From contig NZ_RJKV01000003.1 in the NCBI RefSeq assembly GCF_003751305.1, positions 124,001-188,000 on the forward strand: a DNA stretch of 64,000 nt. Direction: 5' to 3'. Both the position numbers and the translations under genes were made by a program. The notes under the pieces were generated by a model that worked only from the letters and a program-made list of their open reading frames with translations, ran no database searches and had not been told where the DNA came from. Origin of the DNA: Stenotrophomonas rhizophila (GTDB lineage Bacteria; Pseudomonadota; Gammaproteobacteria; Xanthomonadales; Xanthomonadaceae). Each line of letters begins with the position of its first letter. Position 1 is the first letter of the stretch. Of this stretch, positions 54,538-62,043 are shown in pieces.

Positions 54538-56166
54538 TCATCCCAGGCTGCGCGCGGTGTTGATGATGTTGATGCCATCGAAGCGCGTGGTCGACGAGCC
54601 GTGCGAGACCGCCGAGACCTGGCCCGGCTGGCCCTTGCCATCGAAGAACGAACCGCCGAAGCGGAAGTCGCGCTCGTCGCAGATTGCGCTGCAGGCATTC
54701 CAGAACTCCGGCGTGCGGATCTGGTAGGCGGCGTCCTCGACCATGCCGGTGATCTCACCGTTCTTGATCTGGTAGTACAGCTGGCCGCCGAACTGCGCGT
54801 TGAAGCGCTGCTGGTCGATCGAGTAGGAGCCACGGCCGTGGATGTAGATGCCGTTCTCCACGTTCTTGATCATGTCGGCCACGCTCAGCGGGGTCCTGCC
54901 CGGCGCCAGCGACACGTTGGCCATGCGCTGGAACTGCACGCTGGACCACGAATCGGCGTAGCTGCAGCCGTGGCTCTCCTTCTCGCCAAGGATATGCACC
55001 TCGTCGCGGGTGGCCTGGTAGTTGACCAGGATGCCGTCCTTGACCAGGTCCCAGCGCTTGGTCTTCACGCCTTCATCGTCGTAGCCCACCGCGCCCAGGC
55101 TGCCCGGGGCGGTCTTGTCGGCGAAGAAGTTGACGATGTCGCTGCCCCAGCGGAAGCCCGCATCGCGCTTGTCCAGCGTGGCGAAACTGGTGCCGGCGTA
55201 GTTGGCCTCGTAACCGAGCACGCGGTCCAGCTCCAGCGGGTGGCCGACGTTCTCGTGGATCGTGAGGAACAGGTTGGACGGGTCCAGCACCAGGTCGTAC
55301 TTGCCCGGCTTGACCGACGGCGCCTTGAGCTTCTCCCGCGCCTGGCGGGCCGCGGCGATCGCGTCCTCCACCGGATCGTAGGAGTCACGGTAGGCGACCA
55401 CCCCGCCGGGCAGCGCGATCTTGCCGCGCGCCTCGCCATCCAGGAACTCGTAGCCCATGCCCATCGGCGAGGACAGCCCGGCGCGGGTGCGGAACTTGCC
55501 GCTGGCCTTGTCGATCGCGGTGGCGGTGAAGGGCAGCCAGATGCGGTGCACGTCCTGGTCGATGAAGGAACCATCGCTGGAGGCGAAGAACTTCTGCTCG
55601 TTGACCAGGAACAGCGTGGAGTTGATGAAGTCGGCGCCGGCATTGAGCGCGGCTGCGTTCAGCGACAGCAGCATGTCGACCTTGTCCTTGATCGGCACCG
55701 CCATCGCGTTCTTGCGGATCGGGGTCTTCCAGCTCACATCGCCCACCCCGGTGACCGGGGCCAGCTGCACGGGACGGGTCTGGATGCCGGCGTTGGCGCG
55801 GGCGATTGCCGCGGCCTGTTCGACGGTGGCCAGCACCGCGGCCGGCGTCTGCAGATGGGTTGCGGCAAAGCCCCAGGCGCCGTTGACGATCACCCGGATG
55901 CCGATGCCCGAGGATTCGCTGTTGGTGACGTTCTGGACGTTGGCCTCGCGGGTGATCACCGCCTGGTTGAGGTAGCGGCCGATGCGCACGTCGCAGTAAC
56001 TGGCACCGGCGCGCTTGGCGGCGGCGAGCGCAGCCTCGGCCAGCGCCTTCTGGCGGCCCACATCGCCCGGTTCGAGCAGTTGCTCGGCGGCGATCAGCCG
56101 ACCGTGCGGCAGTACCAGGCCAGCCAGGCCCATTCCAGACAGCGCTAGGAACTCACGACGTTGCAC
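54538..56166 (-). CDS. Tat-signal TldD-like metallopeptidase, paralogue 2
   Basis: A 542-residue protein, start GTG at 56166 (an in-frame TGA lies two codons upstream, so this is the earliest start). MQRREFLALSGMGLAGLVLP is a twin-arginine signal. The zinc site HENVGH is at about 304-309; the remaining TldD blocks match paralogue 1 nearly residue for residue, including DGKGQPGQVSAVSHGSSTTRF. A second cysteine in NACSAIC and changes such as D-to-N near the zinc site are paralogue-specific. It is the first gene of the nine-gene leftward series and 132 bp upstream of paralogue 1. Confidence 0.88.
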   Translation of the reverse strand: MQRREFLALSGMGLAGLVLPHGRLIAAEQLLEPGDVGRQKALAEAALAAAKRAGASYCDVRIGRYLNQAVITREANVQNVTNSESSGIGIRVIVNGAWGFAATHLQTPAAVLATVEQAAAIARANAGIQTRPVQLAPVTGVGDVSWKTPIRKNAMAVPIKDKVDMLLSLNAAALNAGADFINSTLFLVNEQKFFASSDGSFIDQDVHRIWLPFTATAIDKASGKFRTRAGLSSPMGMGYEFLDGEARGKIALPGGVVAYRDSYDPVEDAIAAARQAREKLKAPSVKPGKYDLVLDPSNLFLTIHENVGHPLELDRVLGYEANYAGTSFATLDKRDAGFRWGSDIVNFFADKTAPGSLGAVGYDDEGVKTKRWDLVKDGILVNYQATRDEVHILGEKESHGCSYADSWSSVQFQRMANVSLAPGRTPLSVADMIKNVENGIYIHGRGSYSIDQQRFNAQFGGQLYYQIKNGEITGMVEDAAYQIRTPEFWNACSAICDERDFRFGGSFFDGKGQPGQVSAVSHGSSTTRFDGINIINTARSLG

Positions 56167-56310
56167 AGCTCACATCCCCCAAGGACGGCCGACGGCACGA
56201 GGGCCGGCGGCGTTGGACAAGCCTTCGACTTTCAACGCCATGACAGGGTGGCACAAGTGACTGCGGTCATGGTTGGATGGACATCGATTCCCTGCCGATG
56301 TGACATTCCC

Positions 56311-56934
56311 ATGAGTAAGATGCGCTGGTCCGAGGCCTGTGAGCGCAATCGCGCGCCCATCCTGGCGGTACTGCAGCGCCACCTTGCCACGCGCCAGCGG
56401 GTGCTGGAGATCGGCAGCGGTACCGGCCAGCACGCGGAGCACTTCGCAGGTGCACTACCGCATCTGCACTGGCAGGCGAGCGACCATCCGGATCATCTGC
56501 CCGGGATCGCCGAGCGGCTGCAGGCCGCCGGCCTGCCCAACACACCGGCACCGTGGCCCTTGCAGGCGGTACTGTCGCCGGTGCCGGGGCTGGGGCCGCT
56601 GCCCGCCGCGCCGCTGGCGTTCGATGCGGTGTTCAGTGCCAACACGCTGCACATCATGAGCTGGGCGCACGTCCAGGCCCTGTTCGCCGGGTTGCCGACA
56701 GTCATGGCCGATGATGCGCTGCTGTGTGTCTACGGCCCCTTCAACGAGCAGGGGACCTTCAGCAGCGAGAGCAATCGCCAGTTCGATGGCTGGCTGAAGG
56801 CGCGCGATCCGGCCTCGGGCATCCGCGATGCCGAGGCGGTGGATGCGCTGGCGGCCGGAGTGGGCCTGGTGCTGATCGAGGATGCCGCGATGCCGGCCAA
56901 CAACCGGCTGCGGGTCTGGCGGCGCACCCGCTAG
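56311..56934 (+). CDS. DUF938 SAM-dependent methyltransferase
   Basis: A 207-residue class I methyltransferase. The opening MSKMRWSEACERNRAPILAVL and glycine motif VLEIGSGTGQHAEHFAGALP are the DUF938 signature; HWQASDHPDHLPGI and FSANTLHIMSW follow. Substrate unknown. ATG at 56311; the open frame continues upstream but the family starts here. It is divergent from the TldD paralogue 2 gene and followed by a small hairpin. Confidence 0.9.
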   Translation: MSKMRWSEACERNRAPILAVLQRHLATRQRVLEIGSGTGQHAEHFAGALPHLHWQASDHPDHLPGIAERLQAAGLPNTPAPWPLQAVLSPVPGLGPLPAAPLAFDAVFSANTLHIMSWAHVQALFAGLPTVMADDALLCVYGPFNEQGTFSSESNRQFDGWLKARDPASGIRDAEAVDALAAGVGLVLIEDAAMPANNRLRVWRRTR

Positions 56935-56936
56935 AT

Positions 56937-56951
56937 CCGACCGTTGGTCGG
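56937..56951 (+). repeat. Short REP-like hairpin after DUF938 gene
   Basis: CCGACC-GTT-GGTCGG, a perfect 6-bp stem 3 nt after the stop codon. Of the same general type as other short xanthomonad REPs, without a T-tract. Confidence 0.5.
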
Positions 56952-56957
56952 CGGCGC

Positions 56958-56987
56958 TTGGTTCCGGGCGCGCGCTGCGGTTAGGAT
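56958..56987 (+). promoter_or_regulatory. Candidate promoter of the gene at 57027
   Basis: TTGGTT (56958-56963), an 18-bp spacer and TAGGAT (56982-56987). A 7-bp hairpin (AGGTTGT-TGTG-ACAACCT, 56997-57014) follows just before the GGGGGAG ribosome site. Confidence 0.35.
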
Positions 56988-57026
56988 CAGGAGGGGAGGT
57001 TGTTGTGACAACCTGGGGGAGTTTGC

Positions 57027-57665
57027 ATGGCAGTTGCAAGACAGATGCTGGCCAGCCTGGCGCTGGCCGTAGGGGCCTGTGTGTTCAACGCGTCGGCGCA
57101 ATCGCTGCCGGCGGTGCAGGAGTTCTACTTCGACAACGACGTGGCCGCCACCCCGATGGTGGTGGTGCAGGGCGAGGGTGGGGATCTCGTCGACCAATTG
57201 ATGAAACACCGCGAGCGCGGCCGCAAATCGCTGGAGGCGACCGTGCAGTTGGCCGGTGTGGCGATCGCGCAGGGGCGGCCGGAACTGGGGCGAAGCCTGT
57301 ACGAGCAGGCGACGACGGCGGCGACGGCCACCTCGGTGCAGGGCCGTTCGGTCCGCTGGAACTATGGCTGGGATCTGTTCCGGCTGGGCGAGCCCGAGGC
57401 GGCGCTGGCGCACTGGTCGGCCGCCCAGGCGGGCCTGCGTGGCAACCCGTCATGGGTACCGCCCACCTTCGCGCTGGCCCTGTGGACCCTGGGCCGCAAG
57501 AGCGATGCGGTGCAGTGGTATGCCGCTGCGGTGCGCACCGAGCCGCAACAATGGAGCGGAACGGATCGCTACGCCGCCCTGTTGCCGGGCTGGCGCGACA
57601 GCGAACGCGCCACGCTCGCCGAGATCCAGCAGGCATGGGCGGAAAAGCCGCCGGCCTGGCCGTGA
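57027..57665 (+). CDS. Exported TPR-like repeat protein
   Basis: A 212-residue protein with signal peptide MAVARQMLASLALAVGACVFNASAQ. The mature part carries helical repeats of TPR kind (KSLEATVQLAGVAIAQGRPELGRSLYEQA, RSVRWNYGWDLFRLGEPEAALAHW, FALALWTLGRKSDAVQWYAAAV). Likely a periplasmic protein-interaction module. GGGGGAG precedes the ATG. The gene ends 5 nt before a 12-bp perfect hairpin. Confidence 0.75.
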   Translation: MAVARQMLASLALAVGACVFNASAQSLPAVQEFYFDNDVAATPMVVVQGEGGDLVDQLMKHRERGRKSLEATVQLAGVAIAQGRPELGRSLYEQATTAATATSVQGRSVRWNYGWDLFRLGEPEAALAHWSAAQAGLRGNPSWVPPTFALALWTLGRKSDAVQWYAAAVRTEPQQWSGTDRYAALLPGWRDSERATLAEIQQAWAEKPPAWP

Positions 57666-57670
57666 TCGCG

Positions 57671-57700
57671 CGGGCCTGCCCGGGCAAGCGGGCAGGCCCG
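57671..57700 (+). terminator. Strong 12-bp GC hairpin
   Basis: CGGGCCTGCCCG and CGGGCAGGCCCG pair perfectly with a GGCAAG loop, 5 nt after the stop of the TPR gene. No T-tract follows, so termination would need a factor; it may also protect the mRNA. Confidence 0.6.
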
Positions 57701-57763
57701 GCGCATACCGTGGGAGGATCACGCTTCGACCATCGTCGGGGCGGCGGTGGCGGCCGAGTGGGC

Positions 57764-57769
57764 TAGGCT
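57764..57769 (+). promoter_or_regulatory. -10-like box 6 nt before the AEC carrier ATG
   Basis: TAGGCT ends 6 nt before the ATG at 57776, the same spacing as mutM and the YgjP-like gene. No ribosome site lies between. Confidence 0.35.
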
Positions 57770-57775
57770 GTCGCG

Positions 57776-58693
57776 ATGGCCTTCGATGCATTCGCGCTGA
57801 TCCTGACCATGCTCGGCCTGGGCATGGTCTTCTCGCGCCTGCGCGCGCTGCCGGAGAACACCGCCGATGTGCTGAACCGCATCGTGCTGTACGTCTGCCT
57901 GCCCGCGGCGGTGCTGATCTACGTCCCCCGCCTGCATCTGGATACCAGCCTGATCGGGCTGGTCGCCACGCCGTGGCTGTTGATGCTGTGCACACTCGCG
58001 GCAGTGAGCCTGGCCACGCGCGCCTTCGGCTTCGCCCGCGATGTGCATGCGGTGCTGCTGATCTGCGTGGCGCTGGCCAATTCCAGTTTCATCGGTTACC
58101 CGATGGTGCGCGCGCTGATCGGTGATCATGCGCTGCCCTATGCGGTGGTCTACGACCAGTTCGGCACCTTCGTGCTGCTGTCCACGTTCGGCCTGTATGT
58201 GATCGCGCGCTACAGCGGCGACACCCCGCCGACCGCCGCGCAGATCCTGCTGCGGATCGCGAAGTTCCCGCCGTTGTGGGCGTTGCTGTTCGCGCTGACC
58301 CTGATGCCTGAGCAGCCGCCGGGCTGGATCGGCACCGGGCTGAAGCAGCTCGCCGATGCGATGCTGCCGCTGGTGATGCTGGCAGTCGGTTTTTCCATCC
58401 AGCTGCGCCTGCCACTGGACGAGCTCAAGCCGCTGGGCATCGGGTTGCTGCTGAAGCTGCTGGTGATGCCGGCGCTGGCGCTGCCCATCTCTTGGGCGTT
58501 CGGGTTGCAGGGCGCGATGCTGCAGGCCAATGTGCTGGAGTCGGCGATGCCGACCATGATCACCGCCGCCGCGCTGGCGATGTCACATCGCCTCGCCCCG
58601 CGCCTGGCGGCCGCGCTGGTTGGCTACGGCATCCTGCTGTCGCTGGTGACGCTGCCGGCGTGGGTGTGGGTGTTGCACCGCCTGGCGGGATGA
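57776..58693 (+). CDS. AEC-family transporter
   Basis: A 305-residue inner-membrane carrier of the auxin efflux carrier type (in bacteria mostly malate or other organic-acid permeases). About ten hydrophobic segments run the whole length, in the two-half arrangement of the family; NSSFIGYPMVRALIG is the characteristic mid-protein motif and ANVLESAMPTMITAAALA the matching one in the second half. Substrate not readable. It is followed by the convergent AAA ATPase gene after 10 bp. Confidence 0.88.
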   Translation: MAFDAFALILTMLGLGMVFSRLRALPENTADVLNRIVLYVCLPAAVLIYVPRLHLDTSLIGLVATPWLLMLCTLAAVSLATRAFGFARDVHAVLLICVALANSSFIGYPMVRALIGDHALPYAVVYDQFGTFVLLSTFGLYVIARYSGDTPPTAAQILLRIAKFPPLWALLFALTLMPEQPPGWIGTGLKQLADAMLPLVMLAVGFSIQLRLPLDELKPLGIGLLLKLLVMPALALPISWAFGLQGAMLQANVLESAMPTMITAAALAMSHRLAPRLAAALVGYGILLSLVTLPAWVWVLHRLAG

Positions 58694-58703
58694 CGCGCGC
58701 GGA

Positions 58704-60188
58704 TCATTCGTCCGCGCTGACGGTGCGCCCGCGCGCCCACTCGCGCAGCGCGGTGACCTGTTCTGCCATCAGCACCGACAACGGCCGGCTGCCGCGGACT
58801 TCCTGCATCAACAGCTCGGTATCCAGCACGCGTGACTCGGCATGCGCGGCATACAGGCCCGATACCACGGCCTGTTCGATCTCCGCGCCCGAGAAGCCGT
58901 CCGCTGCCGCCGCCAGGGCGGGCAGCGCGAAGTCGTCGGCGTTGAGCTGACGCTTGCCCAGGTGCAGCCGCAGCAGCTCCACCCGGGTGTTGGCATCGGG
59001 CAGATCCACGAAGAAGATCTCGTCGAAGCGGCCCTTGCGCAGCAGCTCGGCCGGCAGTTCATGCACCTGGTTGGCGGTGGCAACGATGAACACGGTGCTC
59101 TTGCGCTCGGCCAGCCAGGTCAACAGGTGGCCGAGCACGCGGCGCGACACACCGCCGTCTTCGCCGCCACTGGCCAGGCCTTTTTCGATCTCGTCGATCC
59201 ACAGCACGCAGGGCGCCAGCTGCTCGGCAGAGGCGAGTGCGTCGCGCAGGTTCTTCTCGGTCTCACCGTGGTACTTGTCGTACAGGCTGCCGAAATCCAG
59301 CCGCAGCAGCGGTACGCCAAACCCGGCGGCGGTCGCCTTGGCCAGCATCGATTTGCCGCAGCCCTGCACGCCGAGCAGCAGCATGCCCTTGGGCGGGTCC
59401 AGGCCGGCCGGGCCGGCACCGCCCAGGAACACCGGGCGACGCTGGTTGACCCAGCGCTTGAGCCGATTGGCGCCGGCCACATCGGCAAACCGCGTGGTGT
59501 CGTACTCGAAGTGCAGGTGCCCGGCGCGGTTGAGCAGCTCGAACTTGAGCCGGGCCAGCTGCGGCAGGTCATCCTGGCTGAGGGCGCCATCGGCGAAGAT
59601 CAGCTGCCGGGCGATCCGCCGCGCGTCGACCAGGCTCAGCCCGCGCAGGTTGTGCAGGATCTTCTGCACGGCCTCGTTGTCCACTTCCACGCGCCGCCCG
59701 CCGTTCTCGCGGGCATAGGCTTCGGCTTCCTCGCGCAGCATCTTCAACAGGGCATTGAGGTCGGGCAGGCGCGGGTTGAAGCGGGTGGCCAGCGCTTCCA
59801 GCTCGGCCGGCAGCTCGACCTTGGCCCCGATCAGTACCAGCACGTGGGCCTCGCAATGCCGCCGCTGGATCAGGTCGCGCAGCGCGCGCTGGTGGCTGGC
59901 ATAGCCCAGGTACGGATGGAAATCGAGCAGCAGGTAGATGCCGCGCTGCTCGGCCTGGCGGATCATCTGCAGGGCCGCGCTGGCATCGGGCGGACCGACC
60001 GGGTCGTCCTCGCGGTCCATGTCGATCCGGCGCAGGCCTTCGGTGATCGACCAGCGGTGCAGGGCACGCCAGACATGCATCAGGGTCTGCCGGAACAGCT
60101 CCACCACGCGGCCTTCATCCTGGGTCTCGATGATGATCAGCGGGGTGTTGGCGCGGATCAACGCGCTCAGGTCCTGTAGTTCGCTCAT
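58704..60188 (-). CDS. Ycf46-like AAA+ ATPase
   Basis: A 494-residue cytoplasmic ATPase. An N-terminal nucleotide-like domain (1-230) resembles the Ycf46 partner fold; the AAA module has Walker A GVQGCGKS, Walker B VLWIDEIEKG, sensor ATANQVHELP and an Arg-finger region LRKGRFDEIFFVDLP. The Ycf46 group is widespread in cyanobacteria and proteobacteria; its role is unclear. The ATG at 60188 (MSELQDLSALIRA) is chosen over one 10 codons upstream. It is divergent from the ParA-like gene. Confidence 0.9.
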   Translation of the reverse strand: MSELQDLSALIRANTPLIIIETQDEGRVVELFRQTLMHVWRALHRWSITEGLRRIDMDREDDPVGPPDASAALQMIRQAEQRGIYLLLDFHPYLGYASHQRALRDLIQRRHCEAHVLVLIGAKVELPAELEALATRFNPRLPDLNALLKMLREEAEAYARENGGRRVEVDNEAVQKILHNLRGLSLVDARRIARQLIFADGALSQDDLPQLARLKFELLNRAGHLHFEYDTTRFADVAGANRLKRWVNQRRPVFLGGAGPAGLDPPKGMLLLGVQGCGKSMLAKATAAGFGVPLLRLDFGSLYDKYHGETEKNLRDALASAEQLAPCVLWIDEIEKGLASGGEDGGVSRRVLGHLLTWLAERKSTVFIVATANQVHELPAELLRKGRFDEIFFVDLPDANTRVELLRLHLGKRQLNADDFALPALAAAADGFSGAEIEQAVVSGLYAAHAESRVLDTELLMQEVRGSRPLSVLMAEQVTALREWARGRTVSADE

Positions 60189-60320
60189 GCCGGCGGTCAA
60201 TCCATTGGAACCATCCACGATAGCAAAGCCGCGGCCGCCCGTTCTGGTTCAGCGCTGCGACTATCTCCGTCACAGGCGCCGGTGTAGGCTGCCGGAACGT
60301 TTCCCGGAAGCGAGGCTTGC

Positions 60321-60953
60321 ATGAAGACGATCCTGGTGGCCGGTTCCAAGGGCGGGGTGGGCAAGACCACCGTCGCCACCCACCTGGCGGCGCATTCGGC
60401 ATTGGCAGGCAAACGGACCGTCCTGGCCGATGCCGATCCACAAGGCTCCAGCACCCGCTGGGCGCAACGCCGCTCGGTCCTGGAAAGTGCCGTGCTGCCG
60501 ATCGACGTGTACCGCAAAAAGAGCTGGGAACGACTGGTTCCCGAGGGCACCGACGAGGTCATCATCGATGCCCCGGCCGGTGCGATGGCCGACGATATTC
60601 CCCATTTCCTGGACGCGGCCGATGCCGTCGTGGTGCCGGTGCTGCCATCCGCGCTGGACATCGAAGCCATCGTCGGCTTCCTCAACAGCCTGTCCAAAGT
60701 TCCCCGCGTACATAACCGCCGCCTGCCGGTCGGCCTGGTGCTCAACCGCACCAAGCCCTGGACGCAGACCTCGCAGCAGGCGATACAGATGTTGGCCGAA
60801 TGGCCGTACGAGGTCGTCGCACAGTTGCGCGACAGCCAAAGCTATGTGGTGATGGTCGGGCTGGGCCGGAGTCTGTTCGACTACCGCTCGGCCCAGGTGC
60901 GCGAGCACCAGAGTGACTGGGAGCCGCTGTTGAAGTGGCTGAAGAACGCCTGA
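60321..60953 (+). CDS. Orphan ParA/MinD-type ATPase
   Basis: A 210-residue ATPase with the deviant Walker A KGGVGKTT (10-17), switch region [15 protein letters not shown] and [12 protein letters not shown]. No ParB, MinE or chemotaxis gene lies beside it. The C-terminus contains [17 protein letters not shown], typical of short ParA-like proteins that place other complexes. It starts the run parA-like, sixA, yceI, PLD gene; 13 bp separate it from sixA. A -10-like TAGGCT (60285-60290) and GAGG are upstream. Confidence 0.85.
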   Translation: MKTILVAGSKGGVGKTTVATHLAAHSALAGKRTVLADADPQGSSTRWAQRRSVLESAVLPIDVYRKKSWERLVPEGTDEVIIDAPAGAMADDIPHFLDAADAVVVPVLPSALDIEAIVGFLNSLSKVPRVHNRRLPVGLVLNRTKPWTQTSQQAIQMLAEWPYEVVAQLRDSQSYVVMVGLGRSLFDYRSAQVREHQSDWEPLLKWLKNA

Positions 60954-60966
60954 CACGAGAGATCCC

Positions 60967-61443
60967 ATGCGAGAACTGATACTGCTGCGTCACGCCCATG
61001 CCGAAGCCGCCAGCACCGGCCAGGCCGATCTGGACCGCCCGCTGTCGCCGGTCGGTCTGGCCGAAGCCGAGGCCGCCGGCCGCTGGCTCAAGGAAAACAA
61101 CCTGCTGCCCGACTGCGTGTTGTGCTCGCCGTCGCGGCGGACCCGCGAAACCCTCGAAGCCGTGCTGGGCATCACCGGGTTCGTCGAGAAGCGGCTGGAA
61201 GATGCCGTCTACGATGCCACCCCGGGCACCCTGATGGGGTTGATCGATGCCCGTCGTGATGTCGACCGCCTGCTGGTGGTCGGCCACAACCCCGGCCTGG
61301 AGCAGCTGGTCGCCTTGATGAGTGAAGGCACCAGCAGCGACTACCGCGGCATGCCGCCGGGCGGGATCGCGGTGCTGGCGTTCGACCGTGATGCTGCCAT
61401 CGAGCCGGGTGTCGCCAGCTTGACCGCGTTCTGGTGGCCATAA
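60967..61443 (+). CDS. sixA: Phosphohistidine phosphatase SixA
   Basis: A 158-residue histidine-phosphatase family enzyme. RHAH near the N-terminus (LILLRHAHAEAAS) is the catalytic RHG-type motif; SPSRRTRETLEAV and VVGHNPGLEQL supply the other histidine and arginine. In E. coli SixA removes phosphate from the histidine of PTSNtr protein NPr. Second gene in the run; the YceI gene starts 3 bp after its TAA. Confidence 0.9.
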   Translation: MRELILLRHAHAEAASTGQADLDRPLSPVGLAEAEAAGRWLKENNLLPDCVLCSPSRRTRETLEAVLGITGFVEKRLEDAVYDATPGTLMGLIDARRDVDRLLVVGHNPGLEQLVALMSEGTSSDYRGMPPGGIAVLAFDRDAAIEPGVASLTAFWWP

Positions 61444-61446
61444 CCC

Positions 61447-62043
61447 GTGTGGGCAGTCCGCGCGGCGTGGGTCGGGCTACTGCTGATGGCAGGGGCGGTG
61501 CATGCCGCCCCGCCGTCGTCCGTACCGGCACCGACCAGCCATGCGCTGGCCTTCGACACGGCCAAGTCGCGCTTCGGGTTTGAGATCCGGACCCGGCTGG
61601 GGCAACGCATGGAGGGGGTATTCCCCCGCTTCGAAGGCAACATCGAGGTGCTCTCCGACGGTCGCCACCAGGTGCACCTGCGGATGTTCACCCGCTATGT
61701 CGAGATTCCCGGCAAACCCCGCTACACCGGCTGGATGCGGGGCGAGGAGTTTTTCGACTCGGCCCGCTATCCGGTGGTCGAGTTCGACTCGCTGCCCTAC
61801 TGGCCGGAGGTGGTGGAGAAGGGCGGTGCCATTGAAGGCCGCCTGATCCTGCGCGGGGTCAGCCACCCGGAGACCCTGCGGGTGGAAGCGCCCGAGTGTG
61901 CCCGGGCCGGGTATGATTGCGACGTCGTCAGCCGCGGTACCGTCCAACGTGGCCGGTATGGAATGGACAGCTGGCAGCTTGCCTTGAGTGATCGAGTGAC
62001 CTTTGTATTGCGTGCGCGTCTGAGCGAGGCGCCGAAACCGTGA
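61447..62043 (+). CDS. YceI-family periplasmic protein
   Basis: A 198-residue protein with signal MWAVRAAWVGLLLMAGAVHA from a GTG start (no ATG before the signal). The body is the YceI lipid/isoprenoid-binding beta-barrel: FDTAKSRFGFEIRTRLGQRMEGVFPRFEG, then GEEFFDSARYPVVEFDS, RLILRGVSHPETL and the C-terminal YGMDSWQLALSDRVTFVLRARLSE. It probably binds a lipophilic molecule in the periplasm. The stop overlaps the next gene's GTG by 4 bp, and its neighbour makes or modifies phospholipid. Confidence 0.88.
   Translation: MWAVRAAWVGLLLMAGAVHAAPPSSVPAPTSHALAFDTAKSRFGFEIRTRLGQRMEGVFPRFEGNIEVLSDGRHQVHLRMFTRYVEIPGKPRYTGWMRGEEFFDSARYPVVEFDSLPYWPEVVEKGGAIEGRLILRGVSHPETLRVEAPECARAGYDCDVVSRGTVQRGRYGMDSWQLALSDRVTFVLRARLSEAPKP

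Noticed and set aside
52834-56148. Open frame of more than 1,100 codons on the plus strand, antisense to both TldD genes
   Set aside because: Both TldDs have clear family motifs and signals on the minus strand; the opposing frame is Val/Ala/Asp/His-rich nonsense caused by GC-rich third positions.
57671-57700. Classical intrinsic terminator after the TPR gene
   Set aside because: The stem is perfect but no T-tract follows, so it is listed only as a terminator-like hairpin.
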